Below, piece by piece: positions 37,884 through 49,067 of a stretch of DNA of 64,000 nucleotides. A program made the translations under genes and the position numbers. The first letter of the stretch is position 1. The number at the start of each line of letters is the position of its first letter. Below the pieces are notes generated by a model. The model searched no databases, was not told the origin of the DNA, and was given only the letters and a program-made list of their open reading frames with translations. The stretch is from Paramecium sonneborni (Eukaryota; Ciliophora; Oligohymenophorea; Peniculida; Parameciidae): the NCBI GenBank assembly GCA_905182985.1, contig CAJJDN010000019.1, positions 283,404-347,403 of the forward strand. Reading direction: 5' to 3'.

Positions 37884-39643
37884 ATGAATAAAATCTTTAT
37901 TATTGGTTTGATTCTTGGTGTAAGCCTCTGTTAATAAAGAACAGTTATTGATAGATTGTAAGGCACTTAAGTTGTGGAAGAGAGAGAAGATGAAACTATA
38001 TATAATATTCATTATTTTGATAATGAAGACCCAAAAGAAAAATATGAACAATTGATGAATAATTTGTTGAGTTTAAGTAAGTATTTATTTAATTAAGATC
38101 AAACACAACTTTTAACTTGTAAAAAGAGTGACAGTCATGAATTTTTTGGCATGTCATTTCAAAATGTTGGAAGAATTAACAATGATATAAGAAATATAAA
38201 ACTTAAATAATTCGATGATGATTGTTACACTTCCATGAAAGTGAGTTATGAATTTAATGATGCAGAAAACAGTGTTTAAGTGACCTTTATTCCTGGAAAA
38301 TATAAAAATGGAAAAGAATGCTCAGAATTCTATATGATTGGAACAACTTTAAATTATAACATAGTAAAAGTTAAGAAAGGTAAAACATTTTTTATATAAA
38401 TTTATATAGAATAAGATCATAGAATTTATTTCCGTTTTAAAAATGAATAACAAAAGTAAGCATTTAGATTGGCTGGAGCTTATATTTTTAAAACATGTGA
38501 TCATTTTGATTATTGGATAGGAGATTTGTTAACAACAATTGAATTATTTTTTGGTGGATTTTCAGCAAATCCTTATTTAGGATCAGTTTTTGGTAGTTAT
38601 CCTCCAAATTGGATGATAAGATCAAATATTGAATTTATTGAGAAAGCAACAGGATATAGATGGTAAGAGAGACCAAATGTTGATGTTGATTGGTCAGAAG
38701 AAGAAGTTCATTAAGGAGATTTTTTGGCAATTACAAGATTTGATGGATTAGATTAAATAATAGAATGGGGAACAGGTAGTAGATCAGGACATAGTGCAGT
38801 AATATTTGAAATAGATGGTGAAAAATGGGTAGTAGAATCATAAGATGCATGGTATTGGCCTAAAAAGAATATTTAAAAGAATAAATGGGAAGATTGGAAA
38901 GTATATGCTAAAAATGCAGGATTTAATGTTGCAATATTACCATTAAGTCCAGAAAAAAGAGCATAATGGGATTAAGAAGGAGCATTAAAATTTTGGAATT
39001 TTATGGAAGGATAACCATATGGTTATCATAATTTTATATTTGGGTGGATAGATACACCAAGAGATAATTATCCAACTTTACTAAGCGCTGAATTAGCTAC
39101 TTATATATTTTCATTTATAGAGAAATTTGCTCCAAGTATATCATCTAAAATGATTGGAGAAGGATTAAATAAGAGATTAGGAACTGAAGGTTTAACAATC
39201 CCTGAAATTACAATAGAAGCAGCAAAAAGAGGAATAGAAATTGTATATTAATTATATATAAAATAAGGCTGAATTATATGCAATGGTAGAGAAAGATGAA
39301 TGGATTTATAGTGATGGACCAAGTTAAGTTTGCTCTTCTTTTGTTATTGGATTATATAAAGCAGCTGGTTTATTTGGATAATATCATGTAGAAGCAACAG
39401 AGTAATTTAATTTTAGTATTTTATAGATTTACTCCTAAAGATGTTTATTAATTGAATTTCTTTGATAAGAATTATGTTGTTCCTGAAAAATGTAAAAAAA
39501 ATGATCCTGATTTACCATATTGTTAAATTATGGGTACACATAGAATGGAACTTGATGGATATAATACTATTGATCCTTATGAACATATGAATGAAAGATG
39601 TCCAAGTTAAGCTCCTTCTTATTTCAGACCAGATGATTGTTGA
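37884..39643 (+). CDS. Secreted protein with permuted papain-fold (YiiX/NlpC-P60-like) domain
   Basis: The start MNKIFIIGLILGVSLC is a signal peptide. Introns at 39243-39267 and 39402-39426 (25 nt each) give 570 codons (569 residues). Residues about 265-285 read VHQGDFLAITRFDG, followed by SRSGHSAVIFEIDGEKWVVE, YGYHNFIFGWID and, after the first intron, VCSSFVIGLYKAAGLFG. The order His (GHSA) first and Cys (CSSFV) last is that of circularly permuted papain-like enzymes such as bacterial YiiX, which act as amidases or thiol hydrolases. The N-terminal ~200 residues are beta-rich with no recognised family. Cys pairs suggest secretion or a lysosomal site. The substrate is unknown; the catalytic residues are my assignment. 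Confidence 0.7.
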
Positions 39644-39686
39644 TTTCATAATATTAATATTGAATTTATTATTATTTTATTAATAA

Positions 39687-40771
39687 ATGTTAACAGAACT
39701 TATTATAGAAATTTGCGAATGTGAAAGAAGAACTGAAACTGTTAGAAAATTGCTTTCTTAATTATCTTAATTTGAACCTTATGCTGGTAAATCATTTTAT
39801 CAAATTAGAGCATTCAAAAGAATGGACAAAAGTAGATGTGGTGAAATCTCATACTAAGATATTATTGATTTTATGCTTGATAATAACTGTACTCTGACAA
39901 GTTTAGAAGCATCCTATTTACTTTAGTATTTAGATTTTAATAGAGATGGAAGAGTTACTTATACGGAGTATAAATAAATATCAATTATTTAGTTTTGCTA
40001 AATAAATACTACCTAAAACTGATCTTATTCTTAAAGAAACAGCTGCTGCTAGAGATTCTTATTTCGTTTTAGCTAATAAAACATTACCAAATGAAGTTGA
40101 ATGGGGTTTATACAAAATACTACATTAAGAATTATCTAATTTTAAACATCTCAAAATTATAAAAGAATTGTGTAAAGAATCTGTCTAATAAACTTTCTAA
40201 ATTATAGATCATTATTAACTTGGTTATTTCACTTCATAACAGTATTTATATATATTATATAATTTATAGTTTAGAAAGCTATTTCAAAAATAACTTTATT
40301 CAATATGATAAACAAGATATTAGTGCTTTCTTTCATGCTTCTGATAGAGATGAAGATAATAAAATTTCCATTGTGGAATTTAATTATGTCATCAAACCAT
40401 TTCATCCCTCTTAAATTTTAAAAGATAGAGAAAGAGCTTTCTACAGCACTCCTAAAAAATATAGAAGAATTGATAATTCACCAAAACCATAAAATTCATT
40501 TACTAATGTAAGATCAAAATAATTCATTTACAAAACTCCAGTTAAAGCAGATCTTTCTCAACCAGACTTAGAAATCTAAAAACAACAATTAATTTAATAA
40601 AGTGACTTTAATATCATTGATTTATTCTATCAACAGCCTAAAGCTACTCCAGAAATGAAATTTCGAAAATTTTGTAAGACTATTTTGCCAAAAAATGCAC
40701 CTCCAAATTATTAAACAAAACCTATAAGTGCAAAAACATATTAGATGATGTTAAATATTCTTAGATAATGA
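39687..40771 (+). CDS. EF-hand protein
   Basis: Two introns (25 and 28 nt) give exactly 344 codons (343 residues). Residues about 35-105 contain an EF pair: MDKSRCGEISYQD (degenerate loop) and LDFNRDGRVTYTE (good ligands). A third loop near the middle reads SDRDEDNKISIVEF. The C-terminal third is basic and Pro/Lys-rich (FYSTPKKYRRIDNSPKP, QTKPISAKTYQMML), as in ciliate EF-hand proteins tied to cilia or cortex. The gene lies 43 bp downstream of the secreted hydrolase-like gene on the same strand. Confidence 0.8.
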
Positions 40772-41299
40772 TAATTTTGATATAATTCTATATATATATA
40801 AGATTTCCTTTTTTATTATTTGATTAGTTACTGCTTCTCCAATCCTTTCTGATGCTACTTATTCAAATTAATCGATGATTTTTCAAAAATATTTTCTACT
40901 CTTTATTCTTTCTAAAATTAAATCATTAAGAACTTTTCAATTTTTTTCTTTTTATTAAATTAATGAATTTATTTTATTATAGAAAATTTTAACTGATTAA
41001 TAAAAGTTTATTTTAAATTAAACCTTTTGCAAAAGCCTTTAAAAGTATATAAACTATTGATCTAAATTTAATTCATGTATTCCTTATTTAAGCTTTTCCG
41101 AAAAGAAAATGATATCAAAAAGTGATATTATCAAGTTTACAAGCCAATATTTTAAAAGATAATTTTATCCATTTTGATCCTTATTTAACAATACTTTTAA
41201 AGATTTAAATAATGGATAAAATTTTCTGATTGAATACCTAAAATATATATACGATAAATTACAAAATGAAATTCATTTGTATTATATTTAATAATTAAT
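40772..41299. other. 528-bp intergenic region, no clear gene
   Basis: A minus-strand stretch (about 40810-40960) reads like protein for short runs (VLNDLILERIKSRKY, then DQFEQVASERIGEAV) but is cut by an in-frame TGA and has no clean start. It may be a decayed exon. The rest is featureless AT-rich DNA. Confidence 0.35.
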
Positions 41300-42043
41300 A
41301 TGTTTGATGAAGATGATGAAGAATATGATTAAGGTTTTCAAGCTTAAGATTATCTTAATGAAAATAATGATGAATATAGTTATTCAATTTCATCAATTGA
41401 ATAATTTCCAAAGACAGATATTCCAAGATTGAATACTAAAGTTTAAGTTGATAGATATAAGACTTTGATGGAATAAGATCCTGACACTAAAAATATTCCA
41501 AAAACATTTGGGAACAATTTTAAAAAGTTTATGGATAATCAATTAGAAATATAAAAAGATTATTTTACCAAGAATCCTCTTCCAAAAGAATTGATAATTT
41601 TTTTAAATAAAAAGAAGACTGGAAAATAAGCAAATTATACCATTTAAGATTTTAGAGATATTTTTTATGATTCCATATCCAATAAATGGTTTTAATTTTA
41701 CATTGAAAATTTTTGTTTCTTAGATTTGATAACTTCTAATAGGATAGATGATCCAGAAAAATATATTAAATTTATAGAGTAATATTTAGCAGGTGCCAAA
41801 GATCCAATACATTTCATCTCAAGTCGCCCTTTAAAAAAACAAAGCAAAAATGAGAAAAAAAAAAACAAAAGAGATGCAAAATTGAAACAAGATGAATTCC
41901 TTGATCATTAAGATCTATCTATTGATTGCGAATATCATTAACCTTCTAATGATCATGAATTCGAGGATGATTCCAATAGATAATTTAGTTTCAAAGGTTA
42001 TGTTTGTGATATTGGTGCTTAAAAGAAATATGATTATGATTGA
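41300..42043 (+). CDS. Acidic protein of unknown function
   Basis: An intronless frame of 248 codons starts MFDEDDEEYDQGFQAQDYL. The middle reads KTFGNNFKKFMDNQL, WFQFYIENFCFLDLITSNR and DDPEKYIKFIEQYLAGAKDP, a globular helical domain with aromatic and Leu residues. A Lys-rich stretch (KKQSKNEKKKNKRD) could be a nuclear localisation signal, followed by an acidic tail. I do not recognise the family. There is no signal peptide or membrane segment, so a cytosolic or nuclear protein is likely. Confidence 0.75.
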
Positions 42044-42087
42044 AATCATATATTTTAAAAACATGTATATTGTTATTTATTAATTTA

Positions 42088-44817
42088 ATGAATAATAGAT
42101 AAAATGAATAGAAAGCATCAATTCAAAGTTATTCTTCTTTTGAATCATATGTTATCCAAGATGAACATGATGGAAATCTTAGTATTCATCAATTAAAAGA
42201 AAAGCCATTTTTTAATTTTTAAGAAGTAAAAGATTAAAATGGAGATACCAACTTAAATATTAATAGTAAAAATAACTAACATAAATAAAAATAACCTTAT
42301 GAAACAGTAATATCTAAAAATATTATAGATTCAGGATTCACTCTATACAGAAGAAAAACTAGAATTACCTTCTCAATAACTGAGATAAATTCCGAAATTA
42401 TAATAAAATTTTGTTAACTTAAAGTTATTGAATTTATCTTAAAACTAATTAACAACTGTTCCTCCTTAAATAATGTAATTGTTATTTAATCATTAATGTA
42501 GGAGAATGACAAATTTACAAAAATTAATTTTAAGTAGCAATCAAATTAATGTCCTACCAATATTTTTACAAACTTTAAAATTTTTAGAATATCTTGACAT
42601 GTAAGATAATTTAATTAAGGTTTTTAATATAAATCCACCTGAACTGAAATACTTAAATTTATCGAATAACTATATTGAATAACTCTTTTTTCCTAATCTA
42701 GAGCATTTATGTATTTAAATGAATTATTTTACTATAATTCCAAAAGGATTTCATAAAGTATTGTATGGAATGCAATATTTTGAATTTGATTGGTTTAAAT
42801 ATTGTAAACCTGCTTTACCAATAAAAATTAATTTTGAAAAGTATTAGCACATAAAAGATAAATTGATATCTGTATTGTCATCATCAAGTCTTACTTTTGA
42901 AACCTTCGTTAAACTTTTGAGTATATCTGAACCAAATTTCTATTAAACGGATTATAAGTATTATGATAACTATTTTATAGATATAGAAACTTATTTTTTT
43001 AAGCAGGTTCATGTAATGAAATAGGAATTCTTTATAGTTTAATTTAAATTATACCTGAACAAATAAACAATTTAGATTTTGACTAAAATACTCCATTAAG
43101 TGCTTGTTATATTGAAGGGAAAACAAGGTAAAAATATACTTTTATAAAGATCAGTTAAAATATTAAAAAGCTTGGGTGGAAAATTTGCTCCTTAATCAAT
43201 TCATGTTATTTGTTAAAGAGTAGATTTATAGTTTTTTAAAATAATTTTAAATCTAAATGAAGAAGATAATTAAATTACATAGCATACAGATTTAAATTTA
43301 ATTAATTTTAGAAATATAGATGGTAATACACCATTACATTAATTATTTATGAATTATTCAAAGAATTCTGATGCTAAGGAAATGGCTAATCTACTATTAT
43401 TATTAGGTGCTGATCCAAATAGTGAAAATAATGAAGGATGGAGTCCTTTAGATTTAGCTATCAGAAAAGGTTAAATTACTTCTATTTAATATGCAGCAGA
43501 ATATAATAAAAAATTATTTTAATTGAGATCACATTAATAATTATTTGATTTCTAAAAAAAATCTGGGATTAATGAATGGTCTTTAGCTCATGTTGCAGCT
43601 AGTGTAGGTAATATTGAAATATTAGAATTGCTTAGTCAGGTATTTATTTTCTATATAAAAGATTAACATAGATTTATATTAAGTTAGTAAATGTAATAGA
43701 TTACCAAGGCATTTAGCAATTTAAAGTTTAACTATGTTAAAAAACATGAGAAAATTAGAAAAAAGATGGATGATTCGAAATGTGTTGCATGATTCTGTTT
43801 CAGTTTCTTAAACAGAAAAAAATGTTTATTAAATGAAAAATTAGATTGAAAAAAATATGAATAAGAAACATTTGAACATAGTTTAAAAATTAATTGAAAA
43901 TGATGAAGATAATATTGATATAGATGATAACTCTTTAAGAATAGCTAGTGAAAGTTCAATCAAAGATATAGCAAGTGAATCAGCTCCAATATTTTAAAGA
44001 TTAGCTAATAAAGAAATTACAAAAATGCAAATAGAAAAATAAAACATGTCTAATTTAGATACAACTGATTTTGCTGATCATTTACCTGAAATATAAAAGC
44101 TTTTAAGAAATCATAATCACGAAGTTGCTATTTAAAAACTGAAATATGCATTATTAAGTGATATGCTTCCATTATCTGAAAGATTAAAATATAAAGACTA
44201 TATTTAAGTGATTTAATTTAAAATGAGATATTCAAAAGTGGAAATGCAATCTTATTTAAGAAATACTCTAAATTTAACTTTAAGCGAGTTTCAATTGAAA
44301 GGCATTCCTTCTGATTAAAAATGTATCAAATAATCTTAAAATAGCTAAAATAATAAGAGATTTAATTAGTTTAGTAAAAGATCAATCAAGAAATGAAGCT
44401 TCTAAAATATAGTTTCATATAGAAAAGTTATAACTTGTTTGTTAGAATCCTTTGTTACATTAAGATTTACTTGTAAAAGACTTAACAACAATAAATGAAT
44501 TGAGATAGAGATTGAGCAATAATCTTATTTATGATATAGTGAACTATGCTGAATCAATTTTCTAATTGAATGAATAAATTTATTATTGGATAAATACTAG
44601 TTACTAAAGATATGAGAAAATAATAATAAAGTCAAATATACCAAACATAATTAATTATGAATGTTTATAAAAGATGAGATTCGTAAAGAAGCTAAAAGGA
44701 AGAGAAAAAGACTATGATAATATTGAGTAAGATATGATAGAACCAGAATCATCAATATCTTCTTATTAATAATTTACTTATATAATAACACCCTTTTAAA
44801 ATAGCAAACGATTCTGA
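42088..44817 (+). CDS. Leucine-rich repeat plus ankyrin repeat protein
   Basis: Four introns (22, 27, 22, 22 nt) give exactly 879 codons (878 residues). After a Gln/Asn-rich N-terminus come about five LRRs: LKLLNLSQNQLTTVP, LQKLILSSNQINVLP, LEYLDMQDNLIKVF, LKYLNLSNNYIEQLF. A helical linker follows, then ankyrin units: NIDGNTPLHQLFMNY, ANLLLLLGADPNSENNEGWS, PLDLAIRKGQ, SLAHVAASVGNIEILELLS. The C-terminal third is a helical, Lys/Glu/Gln-rich region. Both repeat types bind proteins, so this is probably a scaffold. There is no enzyme domain. The gene is followed 62 bp later by the palmitoyltransferase gene on the same strand. Confidence 0.85.
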
Positions 44818-44879
44818 AATTTTAAATTTTATTATATTATTTTATAATTTATACTTTTATTAAAAAACACAAATAACTT

Positions 44880-45956
44880 ATGAATTATCATTAAGAAGTA
44901 TTAAAATTGGGATTTAGTAATTAGAAATATCGATTGATGAAAATTCAACTCCGATTAGATTAAAATGGACAGGAAGAAATAACACTTGCTGTGGTGATAA
45001 AATATTTTATACAAACTAAAGTGCTAAATTTATTATAGTTCTAACTTTATTGTTTATTTAAGCAATTCTATATTAGCTTATATATGTAAGATGAAAACAT
45101 ATTCTTAGATGAAAATATAATATTATGAATTAATTCTATCAGTATTATCTATCTATTTATTGATTGCTACTTATTGCACAGATCCTGGAATTATGCCTAA
45201 GATTGTAATATGCTAATAAATATGTAGATAGTTTTATAAACATGAAGATGATATAGAAAAGCTATAAATACCATAATCAACTAAGAAAAAATAGATTTAA
45301 CATGTTATTGTCAGATTAGAATCTCATACAATAAGATTAAAATATTGTCCAACTTGCAAAATATACAGACCTTCTAGATTATCTCATTGTGGATTTTGTA
45401 ATAATTGTGTGTTAAGATTTGATCATCATTGCAATTGGATTGGTACATGTATAGGAAGGAGAAATATAAGATCTTTTTATTTTTTTTTGCTCACCCTTAA
45501 TACTCAATTTATTTTAGAAATAGTTAAGCTCTCGATTATTTAATCCTCTATCTGTATATATTGTATAGTTATGATTGTTGCTTTAGGTTTGATAACAATT
45601 CTTATATTTGGTTTATTTTGTTATCATACATTTCTAATTTGTAACAACTAAACTACAAATGAACATTTAAAACATACTTGGACTTTAGATAGTGGGAATC
45701 CATATGATAAGTAAACAAAATTTATAGATATTTTAGGGGTTCAATCTCAAAAAATATTTGTAATATATTATTTAGTCATGTACCAAAACAAATGGTTTAT
45801 TTAAATAAGAGATTATTTTCTTAGCCAATCCTTAAAACAAAAGAAGATAAATAATTCTAATAAGTTGAAATGTCCAAAATTAACTCATAGATTAATTGAG
45901 ATGCATATGAAAAATTAATGTTTATGTATCAATTTTAGTATTTCTGTTATTTTTGA
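44880..45956 (+). CDS. DHHC-type protein S-palmitoyltransferase
   Basis: The enzyme attaches palmitate to Cys of target proteins at Golgi, plasma or ciliary membranes. Introns of 20, 23 and 29 nt give exactly 335 codons (334 residues), within the family's usual length. The Cys-rich zinc domain reads [18 protein letters not shown], then [20 protein letters not shown]; the catalytic DHHC is at nt 45421-45432. The upstream NTCCGDKIF is a conserved N-terminal feature of ciliate and plant members, and [11 protein letters not shown] is the DPG motif after the second membrane span. Four membrane helices are visible. The C-terminal 29-nt intron, which selects the final short exon ending in YFCYF, is the least certain part. 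Confidence 0.9.
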
Positions 45957-45993
45957 CAAATTTATATTATTTTTAAAAATATAAAAACGAATA

Positions 45994-47409
45994 ATGGAGA
46001 ATAGAGAATTTGAGGAATTAAGTGCTAATTCTAAAAAATCTGATAGACATAAATCAACTCCAATATAAGCATATTTTAACTTTGTGAAATCTAATTTAGG
46101 GATCGGTATATGATTTTAAAACAAAATTTTGCAGGAGCTATTGTATTACCTTTTGTAACATATTCTGTTGGATGGTTTTGGTCAATATTTTTATTTTTAC
46201 CAGTTGCTTTTAGTTGTGTTTAGTTATATATTCTAATATTTTAGATCAAGTATTTTATTGATTGCAGTAGCTGATCATTTAGCAGTAGATAAAATTTTAT
46301 ATGCAGATGTTATTCGAATAACTTTGGGACTAAAATGGGCATTTTCTTTAGATATAGCAATTGTATTACAATTGGTTGGAATATGCATAGCCTATTTAAT
46401 ATTTTTGACTGAATCTGTTACATAATCATTATTATCAATTGGAGTCGAATTTGAAAAATGGCAATCATTATGTATGACATTGATAATCATTTTTCCTTTA
46501 TCTTATATAAAGAACATTCATTTCTTTCACTTAACTAGTAAATATGGTTTCTATGCTGCTCTATTGGGTTTTTTAGTAGTACTTTATGATTGCTACTTAA
46601 GGTTCTCTTAAGGATTATACAGTTTTGAGAATTCTGTAAATATTAGAAGTAAAATATTAAATTTTTTATTTTAAGATTCCTTTCATTATGTAGGTGTTGC
46701 AATCCTTTGTTGTGAAGGCATATTAACCATTCTACCAATTAGAGATAGTATGGTTAATAAATTAGATTTTAAAATGGTTGCAATAAATAGTATGGCTACT
46801 GCATTTGGAATATCTATTTTTATTGCTTTAATTGCTGTTCCAATTTATTAAACAGATATTAAACCAATTCTAATTTTCAATTTAGAAGTAATTATTAATA
46901 ATTAAAAAGAATCCTTATCTACAATTTATTTCAATTGTATTTTATTCTATAAGTTTATTGTTAACATATCCTTTGTAATTATTTCCAGCTGTTTAAATAA
47001 TTGAAAGAATGATTTTAGAAAAACAATCTTATCAAGAAGTTTAATAATATTAACCATAAATAAATGAATTTGAAAATAATTAAATTTAAAATGATAGTGA
47101 AAATGCTATGTTTGCAGATACAAAAATTCAAATTATAATAAGAACTTTTGCAATGATATGTATATATTTTATTGCATACTATGTTCCACATTTATCTCAT
47201 TTTCTAAATTTTATGGGAAGCATTTTTGGATCTTTATTATAAGTAAAATAGATTTATTAATTTAGTTTTGTTTCCCTGTGCTAGCACATATGATACATTT
47301 TAAAAAAACATCTGAACCTTAACCAAAATTAACATATACATTTGTTTTAATAGTAGCAATATTAGCTATGGTATTAGGAACAATAGAATCCTTAAGAGCT
47401 ATGTTATGA
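45994..47409 (+). CDS. Amino acid transporter-like multi-pass membrane protein (AAAP/SLC38-like)
   Basis: Introns of 29, 22, 22 and 23 nt give exactly 440 codons (439 residues). The N-terminus is hydrophilic (MENREFEELSANSKKSDRH). Then SNLGIGAIVLPFVTYSVGW matches the first helix of amino-acid/auxin permeases, where a Gly-rich break binds substrate. About 10-11 membrane spans follow, including VAILCCEGILTILPIRDSM, which fits the family's helix 6 region. A polar Gln/Glu-rich loop (YQEVQQYQPQINEFENNQ) separates the last helices. Transport of neutral amino acids with protons or sodium is inferred from the family. It starts 37 bp after the previous gene. Confidence 0.82.
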
Positions 47410-47439
47410 ATATGTATTCATCAAATAATATTAAATAGT

Positions 47440-48965
47440 TTAATAATATACATATCTACATACAAATTCTTCAAAAAATTTTATTTGGTTATTTTCTTCT
47501 CTTTTTTCCAACTTTTGATGAAGGTAATTTAGGGAATCTCCATAAATCTCCTCCATTTTAATTTTTTGCTTCATAATATCCATTTTCTTTCCCTGAGATT
47601 TGGCTATTATACTTCTAAATTTATAAATTAATCCTTTTCTAATTTTCCTTACTTCTGTAGACATTTCAAGAATAAAATTTTTTCCTCTTTTTATAGGATA
47701 AAATTTAATTCTTGGTTATGCTTGTCCTTTTTATATTCAATTTTTCTTAAAAACATTTAAATATGAAAACTTCTCTGTCACCGCAGTTTTTTCATTATAA
47801 AAATATCTTCATGAGGTCAAGAAGTAAACATTTATTTAAAATGACACCATTAAAATTCTTCTTTAGCCATAGGAAATGATTATTAATGTTAACACGGTGC
47901 AATAATGCAACCTTTTATTTCAAAATACATTTTGTGAAATCATTAAAAATAAAACGAAATCCTGTTGGAGATCCAAAACATGTTAAAATCATAATTCCAG
48001 ATTATGCTAAAAATCTTGTTTCTGGGTGATTTATTTCTTCCAATATAAGTGATATACTTATTAAATCAAAATAATCATGAATGAGTTTTAATTTATGTCA
48101 TAAACTCTCATAAAATCTTATATCCTTTATATAATCTTAAGAAACAAATTTTCCTAATTTTCTCTTATTTAAATTTGGTTCAACATAAAAAATATCTTGG
48201 ATTAAAATTCTGATTTCTCTTTTATATTTCTTACATTATTTTTTAACCTACTTCAAAATAACCCGGAATTTCTCTTAAAAAGTATGAAACTGACAATATC
48301 TAATAATAATCTATTGCTGATGCAAAATTGTAAAATTCTTTTAATTTTTATTCTGCATTATTTATTCTATCTAAATTCAAATCTTTTAAATTATTTTCCT
48401 TCAAATATCTTATACAATAAATCTTATTCACTTATCCCTTTTTTATATAAATGAATGACTTTTTCTCTGTTAATTTTTATAAGTTTTCTGGATTCTCAAA
48501 TAAATTATATCTCTTTGTTAAAATAGATTAGGTTTATCTAAAGTATGATATAATTAATCCATTCTCAAATATTTATATGATGCTTCTCTTAATTTATCTG
48601 GAGTATATTTTAAAAATACTTTTCTTACTTTCTTTATGATCTCTTCTTTTAAAGAAAGGGCTGGTTATTCTTAGAAGCATTAAAAATTCTGTAGAATTTT
48701 ATAAATTTTTTCTCCAAACACCTTTTTTTTAACTTTCTTAGATTTTATCGATTTTTAGGAAATATTTTCAATTTTTTCTATTTATTATTAATCAATAATC
48801 AATGTTGTTTTTAATTATTTAACTCTCTTTGTAAAGTTAAAACTAACCCTGAATATAATCGTAGATATAATTTAATTAAAAAAACTCTTAACTAAATTAC
48901 ATAATGTCTTTTAATGTTCTAGTTTCTTTAATTTATATTTTTAAGAACCTTGTAATATAACTCAT
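47440..48965 (-). pseudogene. Decayed protein-coding gene of unknown family
   Basis: Protein-like sequence runs through this whole interval on the minus strand but is broken. Good segments are VRKVFLKYTPDKLREASYKY, YNLFENPENLQKLTEKKSF, FNFASAIDYYQILSVSYFL, a clean 22-nt intron, then DIFYVEPNLNKRKLGKFVSQ, LILEEINHPETRFLAQSG and MSTEVRKIRKGLIYKF. Breaks are a frameshift near 48513-48520 with no GT for an intron, an in-frame TGA at 48098-48100, another frame change near 47800, and a TGA at 47737-47739. Four lesions in one gene argue for real decay rather than one sequencing error. The last 74 codons (47440-47664) are open from an ATG and might be expressed alone. No family is recognised. Confidence 0.6.
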
Positions 48966-49067
48966 TAATGTTTCAAAAAAAATGTAATATCTTTTTTTAT
49001 TGTGATAAAAGAAGGTAAAATATTAATTTTCTCATAAAATTCTTGAGTTATATAATAATTAAAATTT
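48966..49067. promoter_or_regulatory. Upstream region of the IP3-receptor gene
   Basis: About 100 bp of AT-rich sequence lie between the decayed minus-strand gene and the channel's ATG. It should contain the channel gene's promoter. No motif is recognised. Confidence 0.4.

Noticed and set aside
48098..48100. In-frame TGA as selenocysteine
   Set aside because: Other lesions (two frame changes and a second TGA) in the same gene point to decay, and no selenocysteine-insertion hairpin was seen.
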